Part shown: positions 16,458 to 25,723 of the stretch, piece after piece
How the letters are laid out: each line of letters opens with the position of its first letter
Position numbering within the stretch: the first letter of the stretch is position 1
NCBI RefSeq assembly: GCF_002868715.1
Contig: NZ_PKLZ01000008.1
Coordinates: 186,001-250,000, forward strand
Direction of reading: 5' to 3'
DNA length: 64,000 nt
DNA from: Kineobactrum sediminis
Lineage (GTDB): Bacteria; Pseudomonadota; Gammaproteobacteria; Pseudomonadales; Halieaceae
Position numbers and translations under genes: made by a program
Notes under the pieces: generated by a model
Told to the model about the DNA's origin: nothing
Seen by the model: only the letters and a program-made list of their open reading frames with translations
Databases searched by the model: none

Positions 16458-17114
16458 TTACGCAACATCGCTTTCATCGGTGCGATCTTCGCCCTGCTCC
16501 AGCGCGTAGGCTTCGGCAAGCCGGGCCTCCCGCATTTCCACGAAGCCTTGGCGGATCCGACGGCTGGTATCGTTCTGGGGTGTGCCTAGGCTGTTGATCT
16601 GATCCTTCAGGACTTCAGCCTCAGCCCGTAGAGCGCGCATCCGGTCTTCCCGCTCATAGGGGTTATGGCTGTCCAGCTGGGCCAACTCCTCCTGCGCTTT
16701 CTTCAGCGCGGTTTCAATGCTGGGCTTCTCGTAGCCAGGCAAGTCGGGGAGCTCCAGCCGTGCGCGTAGCCTGTCCACTTCCTCCCGCTTGTTGCGCCTA
16801 TTGTGGAAATGCTCCAGGTCGTCGGCCTCGTCCTTCATGCCATGCGCCCGCAGGCTTGCAATATCATCCTCGGTGTCCGGCTTGGGGTCCTCCTCCTTGA
16901 GCACGTTATCCAACATGTCGAGCTCCGCCTCCATCCGATCCCGCACTGCAGGCGGCGCCGCGTGCAATTCGGTCATCAGCTTGCCTTTGAGCTCGTACAT
17001 TTCGAGGACGCTCAGGTCCTGACTCTTCCACCGCTCCCGGACTTTCTCCAGGTGCTGCTCCAACAACTTGCGCTCGCGGTCTTTCTGCAGATAGGGAGAT
17101 GCGTACATTTTCAA
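16458..17114 (-). CDS. Coiled-coil element protein, unknown
   Basis: A 218-residue, highly charged, almost entirely helical protein (MKMYASPYLQKDRERKLLEQ onward), with heptad-like Leu/Glu/Arg spacing through residues 15-60, 100-140 and 145-180. No catalytic motif is seen. Its ATG overlaps the stop of the 797-residue gene by four bases. A scaffold or assembly role beside the ejection proteins would be consistent with the context but is not shown. Confidence 0.6.
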   Translation of the reverse strand: MKMYASPYLQKDRERKLLEQHLEKVRERWKSQDLSVLEMYELKGKLMTELHAAPPAVRDRMEAELDMLDNVLKEEDPKPDTEDDIASLRAHGMKDEADDLEHFHNRRNKREEVDRLRARLELPDLPGYEKPSIETALKKAQEELAQLDSHNPYEREDRMRALRAEAEVLKDQINSLGTPQNDTSRRIRQGFVEMREARLAEAYALEQGEDRTDESDVA

Positions 17115-19504
17115 GATCCTCCAATGGTGAGGTTATTAATCCAGCTGGTATTACCGCGCTGGGGTGGTGTCTCGGTTGCGGCCGCCGCATCGGGCGCCCT
17201 CTCCGGTGTTGATGGGAAGCTCCGGGCCGGTGGCCAGAAGTAGTCCTGCCCCTGCTGTGTCTTGCGGCGGCGCACCTGGGCCCGCTTATTGGTCATGTAG
17301 TCGGGATCTGCCAGCCGCTGGAACTGGTCAATAACGTTGCGATCAAAGATCAGACGCCCGTACCAGAGGGACTGCCCCGGCGTGTAGCGCAGCATCCGGC
17401 TAGCATTCAGGTTCTCGTCCTCGATCATGTCCCGGCCGGTGCGGTAGATGTCATACGCAAAGCCACCGGTAGGCCCCAGGGCAGTCACCAGGCCCGGCTG
17501 GCCGTAGCGGTTGGAATCGGAGAAAAAGAAGTCGCCCATGATTCCCAGGCCGCCACCCTGCAGCAGTGCCGCCTTGAAGAAGTCAGTATCCCGCATGTTG
17601 CGCGGGTCGCGGCCCTTGGCGACTTCTTTCAGCTGCAGCGACAGCGCGCCCAGCAACGTGGTCGAGACCACCAGAGAGGAGATATAGCCCACCCGGTCTA
17701 CCGTGTTCAGTCGCTTGCTGGACAGGTAACGGTGCAGGTTGTTCATAACCATCATCACGCTGTATGACTTGTACTGGCCGAAGGCGCGCAGGCCCTCCCC
17801 CAGCACTGTGCCCTGCTCCTGCCCCTGGTTCATCAGCGCCCGGGTCCGGGTGTCCGGCATCAGAACGGCCAGGTCCCGCTCCTGATGGATAATGCCCATC
17901 AGCTTGGTTTGCACGCCCTCGTCCTGAATGCTGGTGACGTCCAGGAACTGCTCGCCGTTGCGCTGCCGCATTTTGGCCTTGCGGATCAGGTCCCATTCCA
18001 GGCCGTCGATCCCGTAGGATTCCAGCATCTTGCGGAAACGTGGCTCCACCGCGTCCAGTGATTTGCCGCGGTGGCTGGCTAGGGTGTATGCCATTTCGAT
18101 AAAATGCGCACGGCGCATAAGGTTGGTAAAGGCGTTCAGGCCCGAAGCGCGGAATACCGTGTCCGCCAGACGCTGCGACCAGTCTGCCCCGGCCGTATCA
18201 TCGAAGCGCACCGCTATGCCCACGTTGTCCAGCGCGTAGTCAATGGAACCACCCAGGCGCGCAGCGAACACCCGGGATTCCTCCCCGGTCAGGCTGCCCA
18301 AGCGCCGGAGCATCCGGGACCAGCCCAGCCCGTTGAATGCTGCAGCCACCGAGGCCGTGCCAATGTCGCTAAATGATGAAATCGTCGCACTCCCCAGCTG
18401 GGCGGCGGACAGGGCCGGGCGCAGTCCCGCGTTGAAGTTCATCAGGAGACCTTTGTCCGGGCGATTGAGTCCGGCCAGGTTCTTGAATATCGCCTCATGG
18501 TTGACCAGGAAGGCTTTATCCAGTCCCGCGGTCATGCGCTCAAACGCCTTGGCGGGATTCGGGCCCAGGGTCTCGATAAGCGCGATTTCCCGCGACAGGC
18601 GCTCGATGTGGTCAGTAATGACCTTGTAATAATTCGTGTCCCCGAACTTGTCCGCATACTCCCGGTATTCCTTGCCGTTGCGAAAGTGCAGCTGCCGGTG
18701 CTCCTGGTAGCGGTTGGCGATCGCCTGCGGGCCCTGCCCTTCCTCTGCCAGGGTTTCCCCCACCGTGTTGCTGTAGATCGCCCGCAGCGACTCCCGAAGC
18801 TCCTTCTCGTCCATGGGGCGCCCGTACGGGGTGCGCATGCGGTTACGGTCCAGCAGCGGCAGCGTGGTTTCCACATACTGCTCGACACCTGCCCGCGCCA
18901 TCTTGGTCGAGTCACTGGTGTGGGGAAGCGCCCAGCCTTCCAGCTGTTTGATCTCGCCCCCGGCCCGATTGAAGCGCAGGCGCAGATCCTCCAGCACATC
19001 GGCCACCGCTTTGGCGAACTGTGACGCCCGCGCATTGCCGGTGGATTTCGGCTTGTGGAGCTCCTCCGCGAGATCGTCCAGCAACTCTACCTGCTTACGC
19101 CAACCCAGCCGGTCCGGTTTCATGGCCTCGGCAGCCTGTGCAATACGGGACTGGTAGATAGCCGTGATCCCCTGGGCATTTGCCTCAATCGACACCCGGC
19201 CGGCGTTATCGTCGAGGCTGCGCACCAGCACGTTCTCAATTGCCTTGCGGCGGTTCTTGTCGGATACGCCATTCTTCTGCTGGTAGTCGTGCACGTATCG
19301 ACGCACCCGGGCCAGTCGGTAGTCCTCCAGAATTCTCCCGGTCTTCGCATCGCGGCGCAGTATCTTCTGGTGACGCACCCCGCTGGTGATCTGTTCATCG
19401 GTCAGATCGTCCAGCCGGTCGGTGCCCCACATGCGCCGGCGTTGCTCCGGCGTAAAGTTTGACGATGCCTGGCGGATGCACTCCTCGCGGGTCTGCTTGG
19501 CCAT
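17111..19504 (-). CDS. Large virion/ejection-like protein
   Basis: A 797-residue protein with no enzyme motif that I can see. It is helical with a long basic and acidic N-terminal half and, in the middle and C-terminal parts, hydrophobic helices (SAAQLGSATISSFSDIGTASVAAAF; YISSLVVSTTLLGALSLQL; LLQGGGLGIMGDFFF) that could insert in a membrane. That pattern and its place next to other large coding regions resemble the C-terminal half of the largest ejection protein of T7-like phages. Its start overlaps the 393-residue gene by one base, so the two may together correspond to one gp16-like protein. Confidence 0.55.
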   Translation of the reverse strand: MAKQTREECIRQASSNFTPEQRRRMWGTDRLDDLTDEQITSGVRHQKILRRDAKTGRILEDYRLARVRRYVHDYQQKNGVSDKNRRKAIENVLVRSLDDNAGRVSIEANAQGITAIYQSRIAQAAEAMKPDRLGWRKQVELLDDLAEELHKPKSTGNARASQFAKAVADVLEDLRLRFNRAGGEIKQLEGWALPHTSDSTKMARAGVEQYVETTLPLLDRNRMRTPYGRPMDEKELRESLRAIYSNTVGETLAEEGQGPQAIANRYQEHRQLHFRNGKEYREYADKFGDTNYYKVITDHIERLSREIALIETLGPNPAKAFERMTAGLDKAFLVNHEAIFKNLAGLNRPDKGLLMNFNAGLRPALSAAQLGSATISSFSDIGTASVAAAFNGLGWSRMLRRLGSLTGEESRVFAARLGGSIDYALDNVGIAVRFDDTAGADWSQRLADTVFRASGLNAFTNLMRRAHFIEMAYTLASHRGKSLDAVEPRFRKMLESYGIDGLEWDLIRKAKMRQRNGEQFLDVTSIQDEGVQTKLMGIIHQERDLAVLMPDTRTRALMNQGQEQGTVLGEGLRAFGQYKSYSVMMVMNNLHRYLSSKRLNTVDRVGYISSLVVSTTLLGALSLQLKEVAKGRDPRNMRDTDFFKAALLQGGGLGIMGDFFFSDSNRYGQPGLVTALGPTGGFAYDIYRTGRDMIEDENLNASRMLRYTPGQSLWYGRLIFDRNVIDQFQRLADPDYMTNKRAQVRRRKTQQGQDYFWPPARSFPSTPERAPDAAAATETPPQRGNTSWINNLTIGGS

Positions 19505-20685
19505 CAGAGAACACCTCGCGGCAACAGGGTGCAGGACACCAGCGCGTCCAGCTGCTCCTCCTCTCCCCGCAGTTCTGCCTGGTACTGCTCGTCCAGGTCA
19601 CGCAAGGTGCGCACCTCCCCGGCCTCGGTCTCGATTTCCAGATCCCACTCCCGCGGGTCCTCGGGCTCCCACAGCGGCGCCAGATCGTCCTGCAGGCCGT
19701 CTGCGGTTACCTGCGGCTGCTCCGCCTCCCGCGCCTGCGGTGTGTACTCGGGCGCTTCGGGGTGGTTCAGACGCTGCTCAGCCTCCAGCAGGCGGTCCAG
19801 GTGGCCCCCTACGCTGTCAGGCGCATCGGGTACGTCGCGCAGCTGGTCCAGCTCCTCCGCGAGCCGCACCGTGTCGGGGTTGCTTGGAGCCGCGGCGCTG
19901 TCCTCCAGGAACTGCTCCGGCCTCCGGTTCAACAGGTAACGATGTGCGCCCAGCGCAGCGAGTTGTACGGTTCCGCCCAAGGCCGCGCTGGCTGCGCCTG
20001 CCGTGAGAATGTTGCGCACCTTGTCCTCGAAGGTAAACGGCGAATCAATCCGATACTTGAAATCCTCCACCGCCTCCTGGATGGGGATCTCAGTGGCCAC
20101 CCCCACCATGCCCTCGACCAGCGCAGCGCGTGCCACCACAGAGCGCAGGACGCCCGTAGCAGGCAGAGAGCCGGGACCGAAGGGAAGCGTAACCAGCGTA
20201 GCGCCCAGCAGTACCGGATCAGTGAGTGCGGCTCCCATGGTGCCGATCAGTTCCCCAGCCATGTTCCCGTTGGCCAGGGCCCGCTGTCGTTGGTTGCGTT
20301 CCCAGCGCATGGTCCGGATCATTTCCGCGTCGTCGGCTTCGAACTCGGCGCCGGTGTTCTCGTTCGCCCAGGCTGCAAGGCCGTGGTAGTCCAGTTCGGT
20401 TTGCGTCATGCCGTTAATCTGGTTCATGCCCACCGCCCGGGTGTGCTCGTCCACTACCTCGGCGGGGATCTCTCCGGCCTCTACCATGCTATCGATGGAC
20501 CGGTTGCGGATACCTTGGAAACGCTCCACCGCCCGGGATTCGGAGTTGGTCACGTCCTCGGCGCGGAATTGCTCAAAGGCGGTTGATACCGAGGCACCGA
20601 AGCCCAGCTCCAGCGGATCATCCGTCTGGTCCGTCATCAGGTCGCGGCGCCGGTTGATGGCCGCTTGATTCTCGCGGAAGCTCAT
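19504..20685 (-). CDS. Virion/ejection-like protein of 393 residues
   Basis: It has an acidic, helical N-terminus, a hydrophobic middle (about residues 140-165: MAGELIGTMGAALTDPVLLGATLVTL, and another near AGAASAALGGTVQLAALG at 225-245) and a long Glu/Asp/Pro/Gln-rich tail. No lysozyme or transglycosylase motif is evident. Coupled by overlap to the genes on both sides (20682-20685 and 19504). Interpreted as part of an ejection complex by size and neighbours only. Confidence 0.5.
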   Translation of the reverse strand: MSFRENQAAINRRRDLMTDQTDDPLELGFGASVSTAFEQFRAEDVTNSESRAVERFQGIRNRSIDSMVEAGEIPAEVVDEHTRAVGMNQINGMTQTELDYHGLAAWANENTGAEFEADDAEMIRTMRWERNQRQRALANGNMAGELIGTMGAALTDPVLLGATLVTLPFGPGSLPATGVLRSVVARAALVEGMVGVATEIPIQEAVEDFKYRIDSPFTFEDKVRNILTAGAASAALGGTVQLAALGAHRYLLNRRPEQFLEDSAAAPSNPDTVRLAEELDQLRDVPDAPDSVGGHLDRLLEAEQRLNHPEAPEYTPQAREAEQPQVTADGLQDDLAPLWEPEDPREWDLEIETEAGEVRTLRDLDEQYQAELRGEEEQLDALVSCTLLPRGVL

Positions 20686-22937
20686 TGCAGCACCTGCCCT
20701 GCCCTATAGTTCGGTGGCATATAACCCTGGCTCATGGCCTCGTGGTAGCCCAGCGGGCCCTTGCGCCAGCGCTCTTGCACTGCATCGAGCCCCGGCCATG
20801 ACAGCGTTGCCGGTGTGCGGCCATCGCCAGTGGTAAGCAGTGTGCCGGTGTCCACCCGTTGCAGTTCAAAGCGCCCCACGCCCGCGGGAATGAGGTTGAT
20901 ACCACCATCCTGCAGCTGCTCCAGGATGTCCTCCCGGCTGCCCTGGCGGATGAATGGCAAGTCTTCCGAAGTCAGGCCGCGTACCCAATTCCGAACATCA
21001 GTGCTGTCCGTTCCCGGCTCGGGTGCGTTCAGGGTCTGCCCGTTGAACTGGATCAGGCCACCGGTTACCGCCTCCACGGCGTCATCAATCGATGTTTCCC
21101 CGCCCATTATCTCGGTGGCGATCACAAAATTTACTGCTGCCTCCGCCCGGGCCCGGCGTTCTGTCGTGTTCAGGCCGTAGGCTCCGCCCATCACGTCCAT
21201 GGCATCGGAGCGCAAGCCCTTCAGCTGGGCTGGTGTGTAAATCTCCTCCTGGCGCACGTCACGCCCCGCGAGGACTCGCCCCGCGGTGTGATGGTCCAGT
21301 GAGCCGGCCACCGCCAGGACACCCGCGCCAGACTTGACCAGTTGCTCCCAAAACAGTGGCGCGCGGTCTCCCATGGCAGTGCCTACCATGACGGACAGGT
21401 CAGTAATCTGTTTCATGTCCGCGGTCATCAGCCAGCCCTGCATGGCATCGGCCTCGATTGAACTCATCAGGCCAGTGCTGTTGCCATAGGCCTGCTGAAT
21501 CGAAAGGTCCGCCGCGTCGCGTTCCTTGAGGATCTCGAAAAACTCGGGGGCCTGCGGTGTCGGCAGGACGTTCTGCACCTGGCCAGTGCGCTGGGCAAAG
21601 GCCATGCTGTCACTTTGAATAGCGCTGGCAGTCTGGTCCCGCACCTGCTCCAGCTTGCGCAGCAGGGTTACCCGGTCGCCCTCCTGATCCGGTGGCAAGT
21701 TCAGGTCCTGCAGTTCGTTGATGCGTTCCTGTTGTTCGGTGGGGCTTTTGCGCTGCGCCTGCTGCAGCTCGCCCATGTACCGCAGGTTTTCCAGGTAGTC
21801 GGCTGCCTCGGTGCGCAGTCCGTCCGGGGTAGCTTCACCCTGCACCAGGGCCGCGGCGGTCTCCCCCATCTCGGCCAGCTGCAACGGGCCCGGGAAATGT
21901 CCAGCCGTCATGCCGCTGTTCAGCTTTGACAGGTTACGCTTAACTTGCCATTCCGCGACCTTATCCCGCGTATTGTTGGCCCGGGCTATGTCGCTGCGGG
22001 CGCGCTCCAGAGTGTTGATCCAGGTGTATCGCTCGTGGTCATCCAATTTACCGCTGTACTTTTCGGACTGCAGCGCCTCAATATTGGCATCCAGTTCCGC
22101 AGTATCCTCGGTGCGCATGGCCCTGTAAAAGGGCGCGATCTCCTGTTCCAGCGCCTGACCCCGGGCACGCTTGTAGCCCTGCTGTAGCGAGCTCTCTGCC
22201 TTGGTCGCGTTCGCAGGGTTGAGACTGGTTTCACCTTCGCGGAGTTTTTCCAGCTCGGTCTGTATGGACTGGTAGCTGTCACTGTCGGCCAGCAGGTTCA
22301 CCCGGTGCAGCTCTCGCAGCTGGGCATTGTCCGCGCGCATCAGCTGTCGGTAATCATCCGACACCGGCAGGGTGTCAATCAAATCCACCGCCTGGTCAAA
22401 CAGGCCAGATTCCTGCGCCTGGCCGATCTGCTGTTGCCCCAGGTTGAGGTCATAGCGGACGCGCTCACGGCTGGCGATCTGCACCGCGGATTGAAGTAAC
22501 TTCGAGGCTTGCCCCTCAGCGCGCGCGGTCCATTCAGCTCGGACGGACCGATCAGCAATAACAGCGGAGTGCGAATGAATGGAGTCCCGGAGCGTCCGCT
22601 CCAGCAAATGCGGCTGCACTTCCCACGCCGGGACAGTATCCGCGCCCTCCTTGCCAGCCAGGTCGATGCGAGTATCCAGGCCGAGCTCCCGCACTTCGTC
22701 TGCCGTGTACTGCGGCCGGGATAGGTGCTGCTGCATGAAGCCGGTTAAATCATCGGTGAACTTTTGGCTTGCGCCCACCGACTGGCGAGTCGTGGCCATG
22801 TCGGCCAGCGTGGTGCCGAACTCCTGCAGGCTTTGATTTACCTGCTGTTTCGACTGAAATTCAAGGGCTGCGACACTGGGGCTGATCGAGCTATTCGGGC
22901 CCTGTACTTGGCGGTAATTTATTCCTGGCAGCTTCAT
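20682..22937 (-). CDS. Large helical virion/ejection-like protein (gp15-like)
   Basis: A 751-residue, Gln-rich, almost wholly helical protein beginning MKLPGINYRQVQGPNSS. The first 80 residues (Gln-rich helix, then FTDDLTGFMQQHL) and the overall length are like the middle ejection protein of T7-type podoviruses (T7 gp15 is about 747 residues). No enzyme motif is visible. It opens the virion-like block after a 74-base gap from the small-gene block; no terminase, portal or capsid gene lies between it and the replication genes. Confidence 0.55.
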   Translation of the reverse strand: MKLPGINYRQVQGPNSSISPSVAALEFQSKQQVNQSLQEFGTTLADMATTRQSVGASQKFTDDLTGFMQQHLSRPQYTADEVRELGLDTRIDLAGKEGADTVPAWEVQPHLLERTLRDSIHSHSAVIADRSVRAEWTARAEGQASKLLQSAVQIASRERVRYDLNLGQQQIGQAQESGLFDQAVDLIDTLPVSDDYRQLMRADNAQLRELHRVNLLADSDSYQSIQTELEKLREGETSLNPANATKAESSLQQGYKRARGQALEQEIAPFYRAMRTEDTAELDANIEALQSEKYSGKLDDHERYTWINTLERARSDIARANNTRDKVAEWQVKRNLSKLNSGMTAGHFPGPLQLAEMGETAAALVQGEATPDGLRTEAADYLENLRYMGELQQAQRKSPTEQQERINELQDLNLPPDQEGDRVTLLRKLEQVRDQTASAIQSDSMAFAQRTGQVQNVLPTPQAPEFFEILKERDAADLSIQQAYGNSTGLMSSIEADAMQGWLMTADMKQITDLSVMVGTAMGDRAPLFWEQLVKSGAGVLAVAGSLDHHTAGRVLAGRDVRQEEIYTPAQLKGLRSDAMDVMGGAYGLNTTERRARAEAAVNFVIATEIMGGETSIDDAVEAVTGGLIQFNGQTLNAPEPGTDSTDVRNWVRGLTSEDLPFIRQGSREDILEQLQDGGINLIPAGVGRFELQRVDTGTLLTTGDGRTPATLSWPGLDAVQERWRKGPLGYHEAMSQGYMPPNYRAGQVLQ

Positions 22938-23011
22938 GTGTGCACGCCCTCCTGATCACAACGATACTGCCAATGTTCGCGCGGCTTGTGCACGGTCGGT
23001 TTCATAGGGTT

Positions 23012-23302
23012 TTAGGCCGTGCTGACCAGCACCGCGCGCTTGCGCTGCACGTGCCTTTGCCAGATGCGCTCAGGCCACCGCGTATCACGGAAGCAGTACA
23101 GCGTGGCCGCTGTTTCGATGGCGTAGGCCAGGGTGCGGCCCTCTGCCAGTGCCTGCTCGATGTACTGAGCCACCAGCAGGTGGCGGCGCCCGGTCTTGAG
23201 TTGCGATTCATTCAGGCCGCCCAGTGCTACCGCTCGAGCATCCGGCGACAGGTCCGCCGCCTTGATCTCTTCGACCGCGAATGCGTAGCGGTAGCAATTC
23301 AA
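23012..23302 (-). CDS. Element protein of 96 residues, unknown
   Basis: The real gene appears to begin at a TTG (23302) that overlaps the stop of the preceding gene (TTGA), giving MNCYRYAFAVEEIKAADLSP. The same frame is open further upstream to 23512, but that part is out of frame with, and hidden under, the 103-residue gene. The protein is helical and Ala-rich with a basic C-terminus (WQRHVQRKRA). No family recognised. Confidence 0.55.
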   Translation of the reverse strand: MNCYRYAFAVEEIKAADLSPDARAVALGGLNESQLKTGRRHLLVAQYIEQALAEGRTLAYAIETAATLYCFRDTRWPERIWQRHVQRKRAVLVSTA

Positions 23303-23610
23303 TGTATCGCCTCCAGCTCCACGCTGTCGCCGTGCATAAACAAGTGATCTGCCAGCTTCAGAACCCGCCCCTGCGCTGGCCCGAGGAATCCGCGCTCCTC
23401 CTCCAGCCCCTCCTCGATCTCCAGCATGGATGCAAACCAGGTGCCGGCGCGCCAGAAACCGCGCTCGGTGGACTTGATGGGGCCAGCCAGCAGAATGTCC
23501 GACAGGGTCCACGCGAACAGCTGCGGCTTGCCGTCAATCTTCATTTCGAAGTAGGCCCAAACCCGGAAGCCGTCGATTTCTTCAATGATGGGCGATTGAT
23601 CGGGTTTCAC
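23299..23610 (-). CDS. Element protein of 103 residues, unknown
   Basis: A soluble, acidic, mixed alpha/beta protein (IDGFRVWAYFEMKIDGKPQLFAWTLSD; AGTWFASMLEIEEGLEEERGF). No motif that I know. The ATG at 23610 lies two bases after the stop of the 118-residue gene; its own stop overlaps the next gene's TTG start. Confidence 0.6.
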   Translation of the reverse strand: MKPDQSPIIEEIDGFRVWAYFEMKIDGKPQLFAWTLSDILLAGPIKSTERGFWRAGTWFASMLEIEEGLEEERGFLGPAQGRVLKLADHLFMHGDSVELEAIH

Positions 23611-23612
23611 TG

Positions 23613-23969
23613 CTACTGCCCCCTGTTCCGCGCGTACGCTTCATGGTCGACGTGCTGCGCGTGGTGTTCCAGCAGGTAGCAATGGAACTCCTCGTCAATC
23701 CCTGGCTTCTCCGAAAATGGCAATGCCTGGTATTTAACCGCCAGCGCAACAGCCTTGCGAGAAATAGCATTCATTGCTGCCTCATCGCCTCGGAACGATG
23801 GCCGGAGAATCGCCGGGTGGCCGTGCAGATCTCGGCTTACACGAGCCAGAATTCTGACGGCCTTCGCATCCGTTTCGCTCAGCTGATTGAAGCTGATCGG
23901 CACGTCCTTGGGCCCGACTTCCGCCTGAAGCCGTTGTATTTGCTTTTCAAACCGCCGTAAGTCTCGCAT
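23613..23969 (-). CDS. Element protein of 118 residues, unknown
   Basis: Helical, with a basic N-terminus (MRDLRRFEKQIQRLQAEV) suggesting a coiled coil, then a region rich in His and Glu near the C-terminus (EEFHCYLLEHHAQHVDHEAY) that could bind a metal, though no known metal motif is met. It overlaps the end of the 150-residue gene by 23 bases. Confidence 0.55.
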   Translation of the reverse strand: MRDLRRFEKQIQRLQAEVGPKDVPISFNQLSETDAKAVRILARVSRDLHGHPAILRPSFRGDEAAMNAISRKAVALAVKYQALPFSEKPGIDEEFHCYLLEHHAQHVDHEAYARNRGQ

Positions 23970-24399
23970 GGCCTGCCCTCTCGTTCAGTTGCCTGGTGAT
24001 TTCCTCCATCCGCTCCTGCAGCTCTTCGATCTTGACAGCGACCGCTACCCCCTGCACCGCGCTGATCAGGTCTCGCCCCTGGTCAGATGAAAGCTCACCG
24101 TCTGCCACGGACTGCAGGATGGAGCGAAGCGCCGTGTCCAGGTTGGTCAGGTCCAGATCCACCTGCACCGGTGGAGCGATCGCACGCACTGCAGGAATAC
24201 GGCGGGATAGCAGCCACTGCGCCCAGGAATCATCACCGCCCTTGGCCTTCTTGAGCCCAGCCGTGAGCAGGTCCCGGAAGTCCTGATCAGTCACGGCCGA
24301 CTTCAGCAGGGATTTCGGGACCCGCTTACGTGACCCCTTGCAGACCACGTTGCCGGACCGGAATGTTCCGTCCGGGTTGCGCTCTTTTTTGACCGTCAT
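23947..24399 (-). CDS. Element protein of 150 residues, DUF5681-like start
   Basis: The N-terminus (NPDGTFRSGNVVCKGSRKRVPKSLLKSAV) has the Gly/Arg-rich layout of DUF5681-type phage proteins, which often lie near packaging or replication genes; similarity is weak. The C-terminal half is a predicted coiled coil (VAVAVKIEELQERMEEITRQL). Its ATG overlaps the preceding stop by four bases. Confidence 0.55.
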   Translation of the reverse strand: MTVKKERNPDGTFRSGNVVCKGSRKRVPKSLLKSAVTDQDFRDLLTAGLKKAKGGDDSWAQWLLSRRIPAVRAIAPPVQVDLDLTNLDTALRSILQSVADGELSSDQGRDLISAVQGVAVAVKIEELQERMEEITRQLNERAGHARLTAV

Positions 24400-24773
24400 C
24401 CGCCGCTATTGCCTCCGTTATCGTCCGCGTCCTGGCAGTATTCGCACCGGTCCACCGTGCCCTCCACCAGCTCCTCGCGGGTAACAAGCTCCACACCGAC
24501 ACCGCAGTCACAGTCTGTGACATACCAACCGCTGATTGGCGGCCAGTCCCGGACCACCAGTTGACCAAATCTCAAATGCGCTAGCTCCATCATGTCGCCG
24601 AACCTCCTAAGTTGTTTTAATGTGTGTTGGCCTTCCACTAACCTGCGTACCTCCAGTTTCTCCCGGTCCGTTAAATCGGCATATGGCCGGTTCTTGAGCG
24701 TGAGCAGGAGTAATTCGCCAGGCGATAAACTGTCGACTGGCCTGCCGTTGATGGTGACTAGCTGTAAATTCAA
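24396..24773 (-). CDS. Element protein with C-terminal cysteine pairs
   Basis: A 125-residue protein. The N-terminal part (MNLQLVTINGRPVDSLSPGELL) is helical. The C-terminal part holds CDCGVGV and, about 20 residues later, CEYC, a CxC...CxxC layout that could be a small zinc ribbon. It overlaps the helicase gene stop by four bases, which suggests a replication-linked role, but no function can be named. Confidence 0.55.
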   Translation of the reverse strand: MNLQLVTINGRPVDSLSPGELLLLTLKNRPYADLTDREKLEVRRLVEGQHTLKQLRRFGDMMELAHLRFGQLVVRDWPPISGWYVTDCDCGVGVELVTREELVEGTVDRCEYCQDADDNGGNSGG

Positions 24774-25723
24774 CTTGCGGCCTCCAGATTAAGATCGCTG
24801 TGAATGTCGATGTGTTGGGCTCGGCGGGCGCTGTTGCTAGTGAATTGACGAGATTCGTGCTGCCAGAGGTTAATCCGGCCCTCAAACTTTCCGTGTCGCT
24901 GCTTGGCGACGATCAGGAGCTGGTCTGGCCTCTCATCATCAATTTGTTCGCCCGACAACAGGGACATTTCACGTTCCTCGGCCTTGGCCTTGTCGTGCCA
25001 GCAAATGAACACCGTCATAGCCAGGTTAGTGATGTGCGAGGAGCCGAGAAAATCGAACTTGTTGGGTACGTAGGACTCGTCCCGCCCCTGCGGTTTCCGC
25101 ATGTGGTGGACAAGAGCTATGTGTGTTTTTTGCAGCTTGGCGATGGCGGCCAGGGAGCTGATAAATTTCCGTTCCCGCTCGTAATCATCGCAAACAGAGC
25201 ACATCATCATCGAATCCAGCACGATGAATTCGCACCCAAGGTTGGCGGCCATGTGATACACGCAGGCAAGGGCGACCTCTGGTTTCACTGAGTCCAGCCG
25301 GTCGTAGATAGAAATTCGATTGCCCGACCAGGTAATAAAATCGTTAACCCACTGCCTGGCAGGATTTGGTGTCCCGGCTGCCAGCGAGGCCAGGAGCACG
25401 CTGGTGTCCTCTAGCTCCATCTCCAGCGATGCGAAGCCGACTTTTGCTGATTTCGCAATGTGCAGCCCGACCTGCGACACCATAGTGGTCTTGTTGTGGG
25501 CGTTGGGCCCGCCCCACAAAGACAACTCGCCAGAGCGCAGCCTGAGCTTGTCGTGGGTTTTCGGCCAGGGAAGGCAGAACCCGGTCATGGCCCTGGGGTT
25601 CGCTGCGCGCTCCAGGATTCGATCTCGATGCGCGGGCAGCCAGTCAATGTCTTGCGCCTCGGCTTCGGCCAGAATCTCGGCCACGCGGATGTTAGAAAAA
25701 TCGACATCTCGCACGTTATTCAT
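24770..25723 (-). CDS. DnaB-like RecA-fold helicase/ATPase with altered Walker A
   Basis: A 317-residue protein resembling the C-terminal ATPase core of replicative helicases. The Walker A position reads GGPNAHNKTT (about residues 71-80) after ELSLW: the lysine and threonine are kept but the usual glycine before the lysine is Asn. Walker B is FIVLDSMM (about 166-173), followed by LVHHMRKP, which fits the Q/H motif of SF4 helicases, and ITNLAMTVFICWHDK. No primase domain is attached. It overlaps the initiator gene by four bases; helicase loading by that initiator at the in-gene origin is a reasonable inference. Confidence 0.7.
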   Translation of the reverse strand: MNNVRDVDFSNIRVAEILAEAEAQDIDWLPAHRDRILERAANPRAMTGFCLPWPKTHDKLRLRSGELSLWGGPNAHNKTTMVSQVGLHIAKSAKVGFASLEMELEDTSVLLASLAAGTPNPARQWVNDFITWSGNRISIYDRLDSVKPEVALACVYHMAANLGCEFIVLDSMMMCSVCDDYERERKFISSLAAIAKLQKTHIALVHHMRKPQGRDESYVPNKFDFLGSSHITNLAMTVFICWHDKAKAEEREMSLLSGEQIDDERPDQLLIVAKQRHGKFEGRINLWQHESRQFTSNSARRAQHIDIHSDLNLEAAS

